A DNA stretch of 64,000 bases from Platerodrilus igneus (GCA_036346225.1 JARFIW010000884.1:4946501-5010500), one strand, 5' to 3'. Counted from the first letter of the stretch, positions 47,121 to 57,600 are shown. The notes: generated by a model from the letters alone, not told the origin. Made by a program: numbers and translations.

Positions 47121-47344
47121 TATTATCGGTAACCGTCATTCTATGAATGACACTTATTTTCTCTTCCATCTTGGAGCAATGATTGCAGTCCATCGGACAA
47201 GGTCTCCTTGATAGAGCGTCTGCATTCCGATGGCTAGTTCCTACACGATGTTCTGTATCAAAGTCATATTCTTGCTGCTCAACCGGTTTTTTTTTGTTGA
47301 GTACAGCGGCTCTGTATATGGCCAACATCACCGCAGCTCCAGCA
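47120..47344 (-). pseudogene. Gag zinc knuckle joined to the end of RNase H by a deletion
   Basis: At 47303-47344 the minus strand encodes CWSCGDVGHIQSRC, a CX2CX4HX4C nucleocapsid knuckle. Only a few codons later comes YDFDTEHRVGTSHRNADALSRR, the last segment of RNase H. In an intact element roughly 2 kb of protease, RT and RNase H lies between these two. The junction is therefore an internal deletion. Confidence 0.85.
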
Positions 47345-47377
47345 TCGCAGACCCCATCTCCGCTGTCGTTGTCTTTC

Positions 47378-47681
47378 AGGCGTCGCCGTGGATCAATGTA
47401 GTAAGCGTAAGACTACGGATCCCAAGGTCCTGGGTTCAAATCCCGACACGGCCGACTGCTTGAAAAATGACAGGTGAGCATTTTTCACAAAAATTACGCC
47501 TTCGTTCGGATGAGAGGTTAAATGGAGGTCCCGTGTGTGAGTGTTGTCACGCACGTTAAAGATCCCTACCTTGCCTGGAACGGCAAGGTTTCGGCAAAAT
47601 TCTAAATTTCCAGACAACAAAAAACTCGCTTCCTGGCCAATGTAGTACCTTCTGGTGGAGCATTGGAAATATAAATGCACG
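47378..47681 (+). mobile_element. tRNA-derived SINE, copy C, full length, inside gypsy gag
   Basis: 304 bp with the SINE head (B box GGTTCAAATCC), the family body and the 3' block ending GGAGCATTGGAAATATAAATG. It is flanked by a 13-bp target-site duplication, GTCGTTGTCTTTC (47365-47377) and GTCGTGGTCTTTC (47682-47694), with one mismatch. It separates gag matrix/capsid from the zinc knuckle. Confidence 0.95.
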
Positions 47682-48841
47682 GTCGTGGTCTTTCCAGCCT
47701 TTCCGCCTTTTGCTTTTCAAACACACAATTGATTATTTCTTCTATGCTGTTTTGCGATTGACCAGGTTTTTCTAAGGCAGACCGAACTTTGTGACTCATT
47801 CTATGTGATGTCTGCTTAGCTGCTTCAAATTCAAGCGCATGAGCCAGCGCGTTATCTAACATTTTTGGCCGTGCTCATCTTAGCGCTTGCTGTATTTCAC
47901 CGTCTTTAACGCCATCCACAAATGTTTGAACAGCTAGTTCTTCGAGAAAGCTATCTGGTGCCGTTGGGTATGCCAATCTAATTAATCTAGCAATGTCAGC
48001 TTCGAATTCTTACAGACTTTCATTTGTCTTTTGTGAGCGGTTTTAACTTGTGAATGGTAAACCTGTTGAAGGTGAGCGTCTCCATATCTAATCTCAAGCT
48101 TCGATGTTAAGAGGCCGTAATCATTTTGTAGGTAATCGGGAATCGTTTGCAGGATGTTAAGAGCTTCCTCCCGTAGGGCCACTATTAAGGAGATAGCCTT
48201 CTCCTTGTTGCGCCAACTGTTGGCTGTTCCAGCAGCTTCAAATTGTTTTAAATATGTGGGCCAAGGTGTTTTGCCATCGAATGTGGGTGGTTTCACTTTA
48301 AATTTTGACGGTATTAACTCGCTTCCTTCCATGCTTCTTATTTCTGGGATGTTCTGATTTACAACTTGGTTTGCTAATTCAAGTGGCAGCGTTGTTAGTG
48401 AAATCATTTGTTCTTGCAGCCTCATCACATCTTTTTTCATTTTTACCAATTTATTATCCCCCACTTTTGTTCAACTATTTTTACCTGTTCAGTGAAATCT
48501 TCTTTCACTGCAATGGAGCTTTCCATTAATCTTTGTTCCAACGTGGCTGTCTTTTCATTCAACTCTTCCATTTTCACAGCATTTTCACTAAACTTTTCTT
48601 CCATTTTCAAGGCATTTTCATTAAGTGTCAGTTCCATACCGTATTTAAACTCTTTAAGGGTCGATTCCAGTTCAACTGACCTCACTACGTTTTTACCAAG
48701 TGTCACTTATAGTTTAGCCGACCTCTCTTCCATTTTCTCAGCATTTTCACTTAACTTTTTTTCTATACCGGATTTAAAATCCTTAAGGAAATTTTTTAAA
48801 GTTTCTACGTCCATTTTATTTTGTCTTTTTGTAACAGGCAT
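47682..48841 (-). pseudogene. Gypsy gag, matrix/capsid part
   Basis: Starts at an ATG at 48841 (MPVTKRQNKMDVETLKNF). A long coiled-coil follows with repeated KMEE/ENA segments, then KPPTFDGKTPWPTYLKQFE and KAISLIVALREEALNILQTIP, the conserved insect-gypsy capsid region. It continues to CVFEKQKAERLERPRP before the SINE. A TAA near 48708 and frameshifts near 48460 and 47980 break it. Confidence 0.85.
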
Positions 48842-48921
48842 ATACAAACTACTTAAATATCTTTAGACTTGTGTTTTTTTTTTAAATTAATCACTATATA
48901 CCCCACACAGCCTGATACCAG

Positions 48922-49318
48922 TTTAGCGGGTTACTACTCACGCGTTTCACCAATTTAAAACAGGTAATAATAAAAGTCTTTATTACTCACTATTCCCAAG
49001 TCTAATTAGCAGTATATGCCTTAATTATAGATGTTTTCAGTCCAATTAACAATGAAGTACCATCACACTAATACTATTCACAAGAACTAATATCTTCTTA
49101 AACTAGATTCTTAACCATAGATCTATTAACAACACTAAACACTACTCTAATTTATTTATTACACTTTTGTTTATTTATGTACAGCTGTCGGTACTATATA
49201 CACGTTACATAACACAAATTTATGTTTACTCTTGGACTTCCAAAAACGTAACTAATTAACTTTACACGGTATAATTTATATATTCTGATATAGACTAACT
49301 CTGTACTTCATCAGTGGT

Positions 49319-49358
<40 letters not shown>

Positions 49359-49477
49359 CTGAATTAAATGCATGATTCATACTCCGGTATATGCTAGAAA
49401 GTTCGAGGCTTCTGTAGTATATACATTGTTTGCGGCGTTTGTGTGTTTGACGGGTTGCCTAATAGTAGTTGGTAATA
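48922..49477 (-). repeat. 5' LTR of the gypsy element
   Basis: ~556 bp, direct counterpart of 44630-45147. Its extra length is largely a (TA)n expansion at 49323-49355, at the position of the TATA box, where the 3' LTR has only TATATATA. Confidence 0.85.
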
Positions 49478-50690
49478 CTACGTTAATCAAAAAGTTTATA
49501 ATCTTTATTTTGGAAGCAAACTAGAAAATTACGATAAACATTGGGCGCCGCATATCATTTTCGCAACGAGTGCTGTAAATTTAATAGGATGGCTCAACGG
49601 AACCCGTAAGTCAATGCCTTTTGCTATGCCTATGGTTTGAAGAGAAACTAAAGATCATGTTACATATTGCTATTTTTGCTTGACGAATCTATCTGGAATT
49701 TTACTGAAGTCGACGCATACTGTTCAGTTCCCCAACCTGCAATCAGCTCTTAGACCAGTTCTTCACATTCAGAATTTACATGTTTGCAAACGTCTATAAC
49801 ATATACATTTGACGTTGATATGAAGGATGTTGATGATAGTAGTGTTGAACGTATGAAAAAAAACACGGATCCTGATTTCCAACCATTTAATATAGGTACT
49901 CAACATTTACGTCACAAGATGAGCTCAACAACTTAGTATGGGATTTTAATTTGTTAAAAGCTCAAACCGAACAATGGAGACTCAGGTTGCAAGGCTGGAA
50001 TCTATTACAGAGAGGTACGCATAATTACATATATTGGAGACGTGAACAAGATTTGTTTTCATTGTTTTACATCATATGATCAGTTGGCGCACTGTGTAGA
50101 TGTTCCTGGACCAATAAATGCATTAAGATATAAATTCAAAACTAATGAGTAGAAACACTTTATTGATTCATGTACTCTAAATTTAAAGAGATTTCTCCTC
50201 CACAATGGAAATTCGTACCTCTCTATTCCTATTATCTACGCAGTACGTATCAAGAAAAGCTATGACAATATGAAAACCTTACTTGCAAAATGTAAGTCTA
50301 CAGCGCTTGGGTTGAGCATATGTGGTGATTCAGAAGTAGTAGTATTTTTGTTAGAAATACAATTAGATTACATCACGTACTGCTGTTTTCTACGAATGGG
50401 ACAGCAAAGAATAAATACTACTTTGTAAAAGATTGAAAAATGCTAGAAAAACCTTATAAACCACATAAAACTGGGCCTGATAAAAAACTTTGTCAAAGCT
50501 TTAACTAAAGCAACGAAGGATTCTAATATCTGAGAGAAGTTTTGCAGACTAAGTGAGGCGAAGGAATTTTTATTGGACCGCAAATTCGTCACATCATAAA
50601 GGGGAGTGTATTTGATTCAAAACTGACCGAGATTGAGGCTGCTGCATGGGTACCATTTAAAGAGGTGTGTTACAATTTCTTAGGAAATAC
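49478..50690 (+). pseudogene. Multicopy ORF copy 2, remainder right of the gypsy insertion
   Basis: Resumes with TACGTTAATCAAAA and reads, in broken frames, HIIFATSAVNLIGWLNG, LTNLSGILLKS..., FPNLQSALRPVLH, then segments matching copy 1 up to about 50690 (TEIEAAAW, NFLGNTKAKN). Many stops and frameshifts. The last recognisable homology precedes a CCACATCACT-type minisatellite. Confidence 0.7.
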
Positions 50691-50735
50691 AAAGGCAAAG
50701 AATTACATATAAATTGTGAATCTTTTAATTTCCAC

Positions 50736-51048
50736 ATCACTCCGCATCACCCCACATCACTCCACGTCACTCCATACACCTCCATATCCCTCTACATCTC
50801 TTCCATCGCTCCACATCTCCACATCACTGCACATACTTCCACATCACTCCACAGACCTCAACTGGGATTCTGGTGCCACCTTCACCACCCTCCACCCACA
50901 TTCACCTCCCTCCACGCACTTTCACCACCCTCCACACACCTACACATCACTCCATCTCCACATCACACCACATCCCTCCACACACCTTCAAATCACTCCA
51001 CACAACTCCACGACCCTCCACATTACTCCACCTCCTCCAACACTTACA
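50736..51048. repeat. Degenerate CCACATCACT minisatellite
   Basis: Plus strand built of CCACATCACTCCAC, CTCCACATC and CACCCTCCACAC steps for ~310 bp, with almost no G. The three overlapping frames here (S/T/H/P-rich) are translations of this repeat and are not genes. Confidence 0.9.
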
Positions 51049-51063
51049 GAAAAATAATTTTAT

Positions 51064-51360
51064 TCGAAGCGGGATTCGAACCCGTGCTGTCGGCGTGCAA
51101 AGCAAGTACCTTAGCGTCTACACTATCGAGTCATTTAAAATTATTACTACCTCATATTATTGTTTAATACGCAGATTCCATTTTAATTTAAAGATTAACT
51201 TAAGGGTGATATCCGAAGCGGGATTTGAACCCGTGTTGTCCGCATTCAAAGCAAGTACCTAAACGTATACACTATCGAGTCATTCACAATTATTACTAGC
51301 TCGTATTATTTTTTAATGCACAGATTCCATTTTAATTTAAAGATTAACTTAAGAGTACTA
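51064..51360 (-). repeat. Tandem pair of tRNA-like (SINE-type) units, 148-bp period
   Basis: Each unit carries on the minus strand an A-box-like TAGTGTAGACG (less well kept in the second) and a B box (GGGTTCGAATCCC; GGGTTCAAATCCC). The tRNA-like parts are at 51064-51132 and 51212-51282, each followed in plus sense by a shared ATTATTACT...GATTAACTTAAG segment. The first has CTTTGCACG, like an Ala (TGC) anticodon loop, but the acceptor strands do not pair, so these are tRNA-derived repeats and not tRNA genes. Confidence 0.7.
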
Positions 51361-51527
51361 TCATCTTAAACCTAAGAATAAAAAACAGGATAATTTAATA
51401 CATTTATTAATAATTATTGCTAATGTTGACGATAGGAATAAGTAAAACAAAACGATACAAATATATAAAACAAACTTTATCAAGAAATATTATAATGTTA
51501 TTAAACTATATACATGTATTGATAACA

Positions 51528-52089
51528 TCTATAGACGGATGTGATAACTAGAGTCTGGTGAATCTGGGATAGCCAAATCTCTAACTATATGCGTAAGCGA
51601 TCGCCTCGCAATCGCATCTTCTAAGTACTGGATGGGGTGGCATTTAATAATTTCCAACACTATCCAAGTAATTTAAATTGCTGCAATCATTAAACAAATA
51701 AATACTCGCCCGGCTCTCTCCCTCTAATAACGTTTGAACCCTTTCTTCAGCCGTCGTATTTCCACTTACATTTTTTATAACACCTAAAAAATTTTCGTAA
51801 AATTCTGGAAAGTTTCTACTTCTCAACTCGCCCATTTTATAACATATTAATTCTTGCAAATTTAATAGCTTGATGTACTCGTACTCGGGTAAATATTATA
51901 TTATATTATATTATATAAATTTTCTTCTTGAAATTTATTCGCCACCCATACACTTCTATTAGATGTTTCGGCAATCAGTTTCAATTTGAATTCACGACCC
52001 AGTTGTAGTTCTAAAACATCTCCGCCAGAAAAGCCATTCAATCTTACATTTCCTGCTTCTTGGGTAAATTGTATGATTCTAAATTCCAA
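51528..52089 (-). pseudogene. Virus-like ORF 1, two frame disruptions, no ATG
   Basis: First part 52089-51901: EFRIIQFTQEAGNVRLNGF and LGREFKLKLIAETSNRSVWV. Then an ATATT/TATAA pentanucleotide run disrupts the frame. Second part to 51644: YEYIKLLNLQELICYKMGE and NVSGNTTAEERVQTLLEG. A third open stretch (IIKCHPIQYLEDAIARRSL to YHIRL) ends at a TAG at 51528. The first codon after an upstream stop is TTG; no in-frame ATG exists. Together ~185 codons, intronless, of normal amino-acid composition, unlike random AT-rich frames. I do not recognise the family. Its divergent, tightly spaced position next to ORF 2 suggests a viral origin (inference). Confidence 0.55.
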
Positions 52090-52118
52090 TTAAAAATTGC
52101 AACTTGCGTTTTTATTTA

Positions 52119-52125
52119 AATAAGA
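52119..52125 (+). promoter_or_regulatory. TAAG motif upstream of ORF 2
   Basis: AAATAAGA places TAAG at 52121-52124, ending 15 nt before the ATG at 52140. DTAAG is the late promoter and initiator of baculoviruses and is common in related nuclear insect DNA viruses. In AT-rich DNA one such site is weak evidence on its own; ORF 3 has one at a similar distance. Confidence 0.4.
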
Positions 52126-52139
52126 ATTGTTTAGTGAAG

Positions 52140-52502
52140 ATGGTGTCATTTGATGAGAATTATATGTTATTTACCAAAGGAACTTTAGAGCACTTTTTAG
52201 GGATATCCCAGGTCGTTCCCAACTACGCTAATACTTTAAGAGAACTAAGAGAAAACGGTGCTCCTAATATTGATCTCTTTCTGTTAGATGTGGCAATGAA
52301 AAAATATAATAGGAATGATGTTTTACAGAATATTGCACATGATGTAATTAAAAACAAATACAGTAATAGTGCTATAGGGGCTATATTATACGAATTTATA
52401 AGAACCTATCCAAGATTGTTTGAAAACAGTATTTGTAGACAAGTTGAGTATATGGAAGAGTACAACAGGTTTCCATTCCACGCATTTACGAGCGATGTTT
52501 AA
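52140..52502 (+). CDS. Virus-like ORF 2, intact, 120 residues, unknown function
   Basis: Complete ORF from the ATG at 52140 (MVSFDENYMLFTKGTLEHFL) to TAA at 52502. An earlier in-frame TTG at 52104 is an unlikely start, and the ATG follows a TAAG motif. The product is acidic to neutral, helix-rich and without signal peptide, membrane segment or recognisable enzyme motif. It contains NIDLFLLDVAMKKYNRNDVL, IGAILYEFIRTYPRLF and EEYNRFPFHAF near the C-terminus. It is the only non-mobile-element ORF in the window that is long, intact and compositionally protein-like. It starts 50 bp from the divergent ORF 1 and is followed after 32 bp by ORF 3. I cannot assign a family; endogenous large-DNA-virus gene is my leading inference. 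Confidence 0.65.
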   Translation: MVSFDENYMLFTKGTLEHFLGISQVVPNYANTLRELRENGAPNIDLFLLDVAMKKYNRNDVLQNIAHDVIKNKYSNSAIGAILYEFIRTYPRLFENSICRQVEYMEEYNRFPFHAFTSDV

Positions 52503-52517
52503 ATATTAAACTATAGA

Positions 52518-52524
52518 TTTAAGG
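52518..52524 (+). promoter_or_regulatory. TAAG motif upstream of ORF 3
   Basis: TTTAAGG places TAAG at 52520-52523, 11 nt before the ATG at 52535, inside the 32-bp gap between ORFs 2 and 3. The repetition of this arrangement is the reason I consider a viral late promoter. Confidence 0.4.
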
Positions 52525-52534
52525 GAAATTTTAT

Positions 52535-52735
52535 ATGAAAGACTGGGATGCAAAGCCTAAATATCACTTAGACTTTATAACAAACAAAGGAACAAAGACA
52601 ATTCTGCAGCTTGTAGATAGAGAAAGATGAAAGATGTTTGTATCGATCGAAAATATTGAGGGAAATTGACTGATCTCATTAGACGTTACAGGCAGACGCG
52701 TAACAGTTTTAATATTAGAGAAGGTAGATACCTAA
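52535..52735 (+). pseudogene. Virus-like ORF 3, interrupted by two TGA codons
   Basis: One frame runs 67 codons from an ATG at 52535 (MKDWDAKPKYHLDFITNKG) through KTILQLVDRER, an in-frame TGA, KMFVSIENIEGN, a second TGA, and LISLDVTGRRVTVLILEKVD to TAA. No frameshift is needed to follow it, and the residues on both sides of each TGA look coding. That fits a gene decaying by point mutation. Function unknown. Confidence 0.45.
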
Positions 52736-54060
52736 CTGGGGGTTTGTAAGAATAAAGCATAGGGGTTTGTAATAATAAAGCATAAATGGAACAAGGCGAT
52801 ATACAAGAGGAAGTGATAAGAAATATATTTGGTTGAGTTGAGAGGCGTGAATGTCGCGAAACACGGACGGTTAGCGGTTTTCGAACGATTTTATCTGTTT
52901 GTACGTTGTAGTTCACGGAAAAGTAAGAACCGTTGGTGTTTTAACTTGAAATGGGCGACGGTTATGCCTGTAATTTCAGGAAGCAAGTAGACGGTTGGCG
53001 GTTTACTAGGAATGTTTGTTTGTACGTTATTGAGTACGTGCGAAATTTAGAAACAAGGGGTACGTTTTGTCCTTATATAAACACCTTGGAGGAGGGTGAC
53101 TTGCTCTTACTTTTGCTTCGCTCGTCGTCAAAGGTAACTCTAGTAGTGAATACTTTTAAGTGATTGTATATAGTTATTTGCAATTGCACACGAGATGGTG
53201 TGTTATGATGATAAGTTGATACATGGAAAAGCGTCCAATAAATATAGAATTCAGAGCAAAGCATGTATTACGCATGCAAGTACCAACTACAGCTTTTTGG
53301 ATGTTGAAGCGTACAAATAGTTTCCAAATTTGGAATTTAATGTTGAATGCAGCAATTATTGATTGATTTTTGATAAATGGAAATATAATAGAAAAATGGT
53401 GGAAGTCTGGATGCATTTTGTTTATGGTAAATGATGAAAGATTCGAATAGTAGCGTGCTGGGAGAAATGGCGATTTAACCAGGAGAGCGGTTTCATAGCC
53501 GAGAGTCTTATGAGACGGCATCATCGTCGAGGGCTGGTTTGCAGATACCTGTAGGAAAATAGATACCAGGTAACGAAATTTATGAAACATTTTGTGATGG
53601 TGATTGGCTGTGTTTACTTTATTATTTTTGTGCTTTTGAGTGATAATTCTTTATGAAATTGATGAACTGAAAATTTTATGGGACTTTATATGTAGATGAA
53701 AACTTGTTTAGGTAGTAAGGAATAATTAATATAAGGATAACCAGGCTATGTTGTACAAAGTAAAGGGAATTTATTTTTATTACCGCAGTACTATAATTTG
53801 CACTCAAGTTTAAAGAGTTTTACTATGAGCTCATATTAGGACAAAGGTTAAAGTAAGGTATGGGGTTAGCCCTCTTACTTTAGTAGGGTATTTGTTTGAA
53901 AAAAATTAGTGAATTCAAATACATTTTTGAAAAGGAATTGTTAAAATCCAAGTGACATCATTGTATATAATGGAAAAAGTGTTTAAAATTTTAATTTTAT
54001 TTCATGTAAATAGAGTGTGTGATGTATATCGTGAGTTGAGTTATTTTATAATAAAAGCAC
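52736..54060. other. Non-coding interval with a possible core promoter
   Basis: Begins with a 23-bp direct duplication of GGGGTTTGTAAGAATAAAGCATA (52738-52785). A TATATAAAC box at about 53076 is followed by a less AT-rich segment, and AATAAAAGC lies near 54050. The layout resembles the long LTR-like elements A-D, but ends could not be defined. Confidence 0.35.
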
Positions 54061-54499
54061 AAGCAAACAGGTAACAACATCATTATGTCAGTGGAGGACA
54101 ATGAACAAAATTAACAGGAGTGCGTGTTAATAAGTACAAACAAGAACAAACGCTAATTTAATTAAGGTAAATACTATATAAATACGGGGTTGACACAAGG
54201 GCGTGTTAATGAGCACAACAAAAGCAACAGAAAATAGACGTAAATTCTATTTCGCAATAAATAAGGGGTAATTATTAGCCAAAAGAAGATACAGACACTT
54301 AGGAAGTGACTGTCGACGACGGGACAAAGCTGACGCTTCCACGGCTCATTGTAGTACGTCTGAACGATGTGAATCTACTGACAAGACGTGCCTGGCTGAC
54401 GGCGTCATCGTAGTGGTGCTCTGGTTCCCCAGGTGTAAGCTAGTTAGAATGTGGTCAAAATGTAGTTACTGGCCATGTAAAAGAATAGAATAATTGGAT

Positions 54500-54670
54500 G
54501 CCACCAGGATATCAATCACTGGCTGCGTAATGATGAACTTATGGCGTGCTGCCTGGATAACAATCACCGACAGTGTAATGTTCGAGTCGGGATAACAATC
54601 ACAGGTAGTGTGATGAGAGAATAAATATGTGTTTAACCAAAATAATAATCACTGATTGTGTAGAGTATAA
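54500..54670. repeat. Irregular short repeat GGATAACAATCAC...GTGTAATG
   Basis: Four degenerate occurrences, at about 54507, 54554, 54589 and 54640, of GATAACAATCAC followed by a GTGTAATG-like block 6-9 bp later. Confidence 0.5.
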
Positions 54671-57600
54671 TTTAATTGACGTAAGTTAGTAGACAGCGTA
54701 TACTAGATAACTCTTGGATCTCATTAGAGAGTGAGCTAGTAGTACTGGTCCTCAGATATCGATTACAAAGACTGACTTTTTGATCACTTCGGAGCTGTTT
54801 ATCATTATCTTTATATGGTGGGTTTGGCTATCGTGATCGAAGAAAACGGAGTAAAGTTTTAGCTACATTTACACGTGCAAGAAACAGAACAAAAGGAAGT
54901 AAGTGTTGATTGATGGTCACGGAACAAAATGAATTTCCGTTTGTAGCAGCTTTTATGTCCGGTAACAGGATAAGACATTAAAGACGATGGTAAATCGGCA
55001 GAACAGATGCCCTCATTTGCAGCTTACAATAGGAGAACAAACGCAAATCGATGCTTTAAAATTTCTCAGAAATGTTAATCCGTCATCAAACTGTTCGAAT
55101 TTCTAAATGCAGAACAGTTGCATGTAACTTTTTATCATTCGTCTTTTTCTCTTTATACCATAGTGTATATATGATGGGAGAAGGCAAAGAATTAGCTAAC
55201 AGGCTCGCAAAGCTCGATTCGAATACATGCCCTGCACGACTCTACGTGAGTAAAATAAAATTTAGTTCCAGAAACTTTTTTTTCAACTCAGCAAGAACCG
55301 GTTCGAATTTGAGCATAACTTCGAGCCGATTCTAACTATCCTCAAGACTCGAATTCATCGCCATGTTTAGTGAGGAGGGATGTATATTACTACAGCGTAT
55401 TTCAATGCAGCTTTATTGTCGTAATATTGTTCCAAATAAGCACGGAAACTTATTTGTATGCAATCAATCAACTATCGTTATTCATGTTTTTTCGCAAAGC
55501 AAATGTTCAAGGGTTGCAGGTGTGTAGTCGTATACATTCCGCTGTGAATTTTATAAAAATTTCATATAAACGAACACCTTTTATTTCGATTTTGAATTTT
55601 TCAGATGCACCCTTATTTTTTAACCGGGTATGATGTCAATTTCTAATTGTATTATAATCAGTTTAAGAGTTTTCGTACTAATTGAGGATAGAATTCTCCA
55701 CCCATCTGAGTACAGGAGGCATTTTTCAGCACAAGAAGAAGTACATTTTTCTCAGTCATATTAAATACCTTAGCTGATAATATTTGCCATACTATTTGAA
55801 TTGGAAAGTAGAAACTAATCTTTTTAGCGATTATCGTTTTACTGATAAAGACTATCCGAGTGAGTATTTTATAATAGTCCATTAGTTTAGTAAGTAATCT
55901 CCTAAAAGGGTGACTGTAAACACCGTTGTGATTGGCATTTATATTATCAGGTAATTTCCATAAACTATAAAAATTAATAACTAAAAATAACGTATGTTAG
56001 GTACACAAAACACGTATTAAGAAACATGAAGCAGAATCTTCTTCAATTTCCTTGTGAAATGCCATGTACAGGATGTTGCCTCGTTTTAAAGTAGGTACTA
56101 TTAATGTTTTAATTGAATATTAATACATAGTAATGCTTCAAAGGAGAACTTTATCTTCTTATTTTGGGGTGCGAAATTAACATACTGGACATATTGTATA
56201 AATGTCTTAATACCAAATAATTCTATTTACTGATCAACATAATGTCTGGAATTCTTTGGTGAGCTAAATAACTGCATTTCAAGACTTGATTCATTTAGGT
56301 CAATACTACGTTAGTGTTATAAACACGCCCTACATGGACGTTAGTTTTGCACCTGGCTGAAATTACTATGCAGGTACCTGAGATTAACATTCCATTAATT
56401 GATAAAACTACATAACTGTAGTTGCTTCATACACTGATACTCTACAAAACTCCATGAGATTGATTAGTTCTATTTTTGGTAACTTTCTCTCAAATTTTTG
56501 CTCACTTTATTACTTTCGTTTAACTATTAAAAGCTTTGGTCCCATTCCGTTATTTTAACTTTTCCACAAAATTCTTATAATTCTCATTTCCAATACATTC
56601 GTATGTTTCGTGACTACTTGTGATTTCGTTTCTGCTCCTTACGTCAGAGCAGATATGATTACTATCTTATAAATTTTGTTTTTCATGACGTGTCTTTCTA
56701 CAATTTTCCCAGACGTACTGGAGTCTGCATTTTTCAGTTTTCTTTTTTGATCATTTATTTATTACACAATCCATATAATAATATATTTTTAACAATTCTG
56801 TCATCGAAAAAATTCTGAGTTGTACTTCGCTCGTTGACCCTATTAATCCTTCACATCCGCTTTTAATCCCGTTCCCTATCCAATACTCACTGCCACAGCT
56901 TTATACTATGATGTAATAGTTTAATATGCATATAATTTGCGCTTCTGTTACTTGCAGACTTTAATATGATGGGAGTTTTTCTTGGTTCTTCATTTTTTTA
57001 CATTACTCATCAAAATAGGTTTGCCGCCATTTACAAACTGCTGTTGCAGAATTATATTTTTCCCCTGGTGTCATCTATCTCTTCTTTTCCAGGGCTTTCA
57101 CTACTCACCACGATTAACGTCAGCAAACATGTTTACAGTGTTTTTGTCAAGTGACATCTGTTCTGTAGTTTAGAAAATTCTGAAAAGTTTCTACAAGCTG
57201 CCCGCAGGTTCCTTATGCTTCTGTAATGCTACCTCTTACTATTCGTAACCGATTTATCTAAAAAATTTGCTTCTGCTGCATCTTTACATTTTTACTTACT
57301 TTTCTTTTATGTTCTCAAGTTCCTCGCTGCACTGTTTCATAATCAATATCCTATGTGGTGCTTTCCTTGTCACAGTTCAACGTTTCAACGTATTGTTCAA
57401 CTGCTCTTCCAATTTTTGGTTCCTTTATATTTCTCAAGAGGATATATTTTCTGGCTTGTCCTGCATTTAGATTCGTGATGCTGCAATATTAATAATTCTT
57501 AATTCCCTTTGTATCTGCAATATGCAATCAATCTTAACGCGATCGTCCCTCTTTCTGTATTTTCATATTATGTCATTCTTCTCCTTTATTCTTTTGAAGA

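Larger units (their letters stand above)
44630..49477 (-). mobile_element. Ty3/gypsy LTR retrotransposon with internal deletion and a macrodomain
   Basis: Two LTRs (44630-45147 and 48922-49477) in direct orientation enclose, on the minus strand, gag, a zinc knuckle, a remnant of RNase H, integrase and a macrodomain. Protease, RT and most of RNase H are deleted. It splits a copy of the multicopy ORF. The purine-rich AAAGAGGGGGGCAG adjoins the 3' LTR as a polypurine tract. TGGTATCAGGCTG adjoins the 5' LTR as a candidate primer-binding site. No clean target duplication is visible. Confidence 0.9.

Noticed and set aside
48305..48866. F/S-rich plus-strand frames of up to 152 codons
   Set aside because: Antisense shadows of the gypsy gag coiled-coil on the minus strand.
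50667..51262. Three overlapping S/T/H/P-rich frames of 113-166 codons
   Set aside because: They are translations of the CCACATCACT minisatellite in different frames, continuing into tRNA-like repeats; no gene is supported.
51365..51490. A ~40-codon hydrophobic minus-strand frame next to virus-like ORF 1
   Set aside because: No ATG, AT-rich composition and no motif; it could be chance, although a small membrane protein cannot be excluded.
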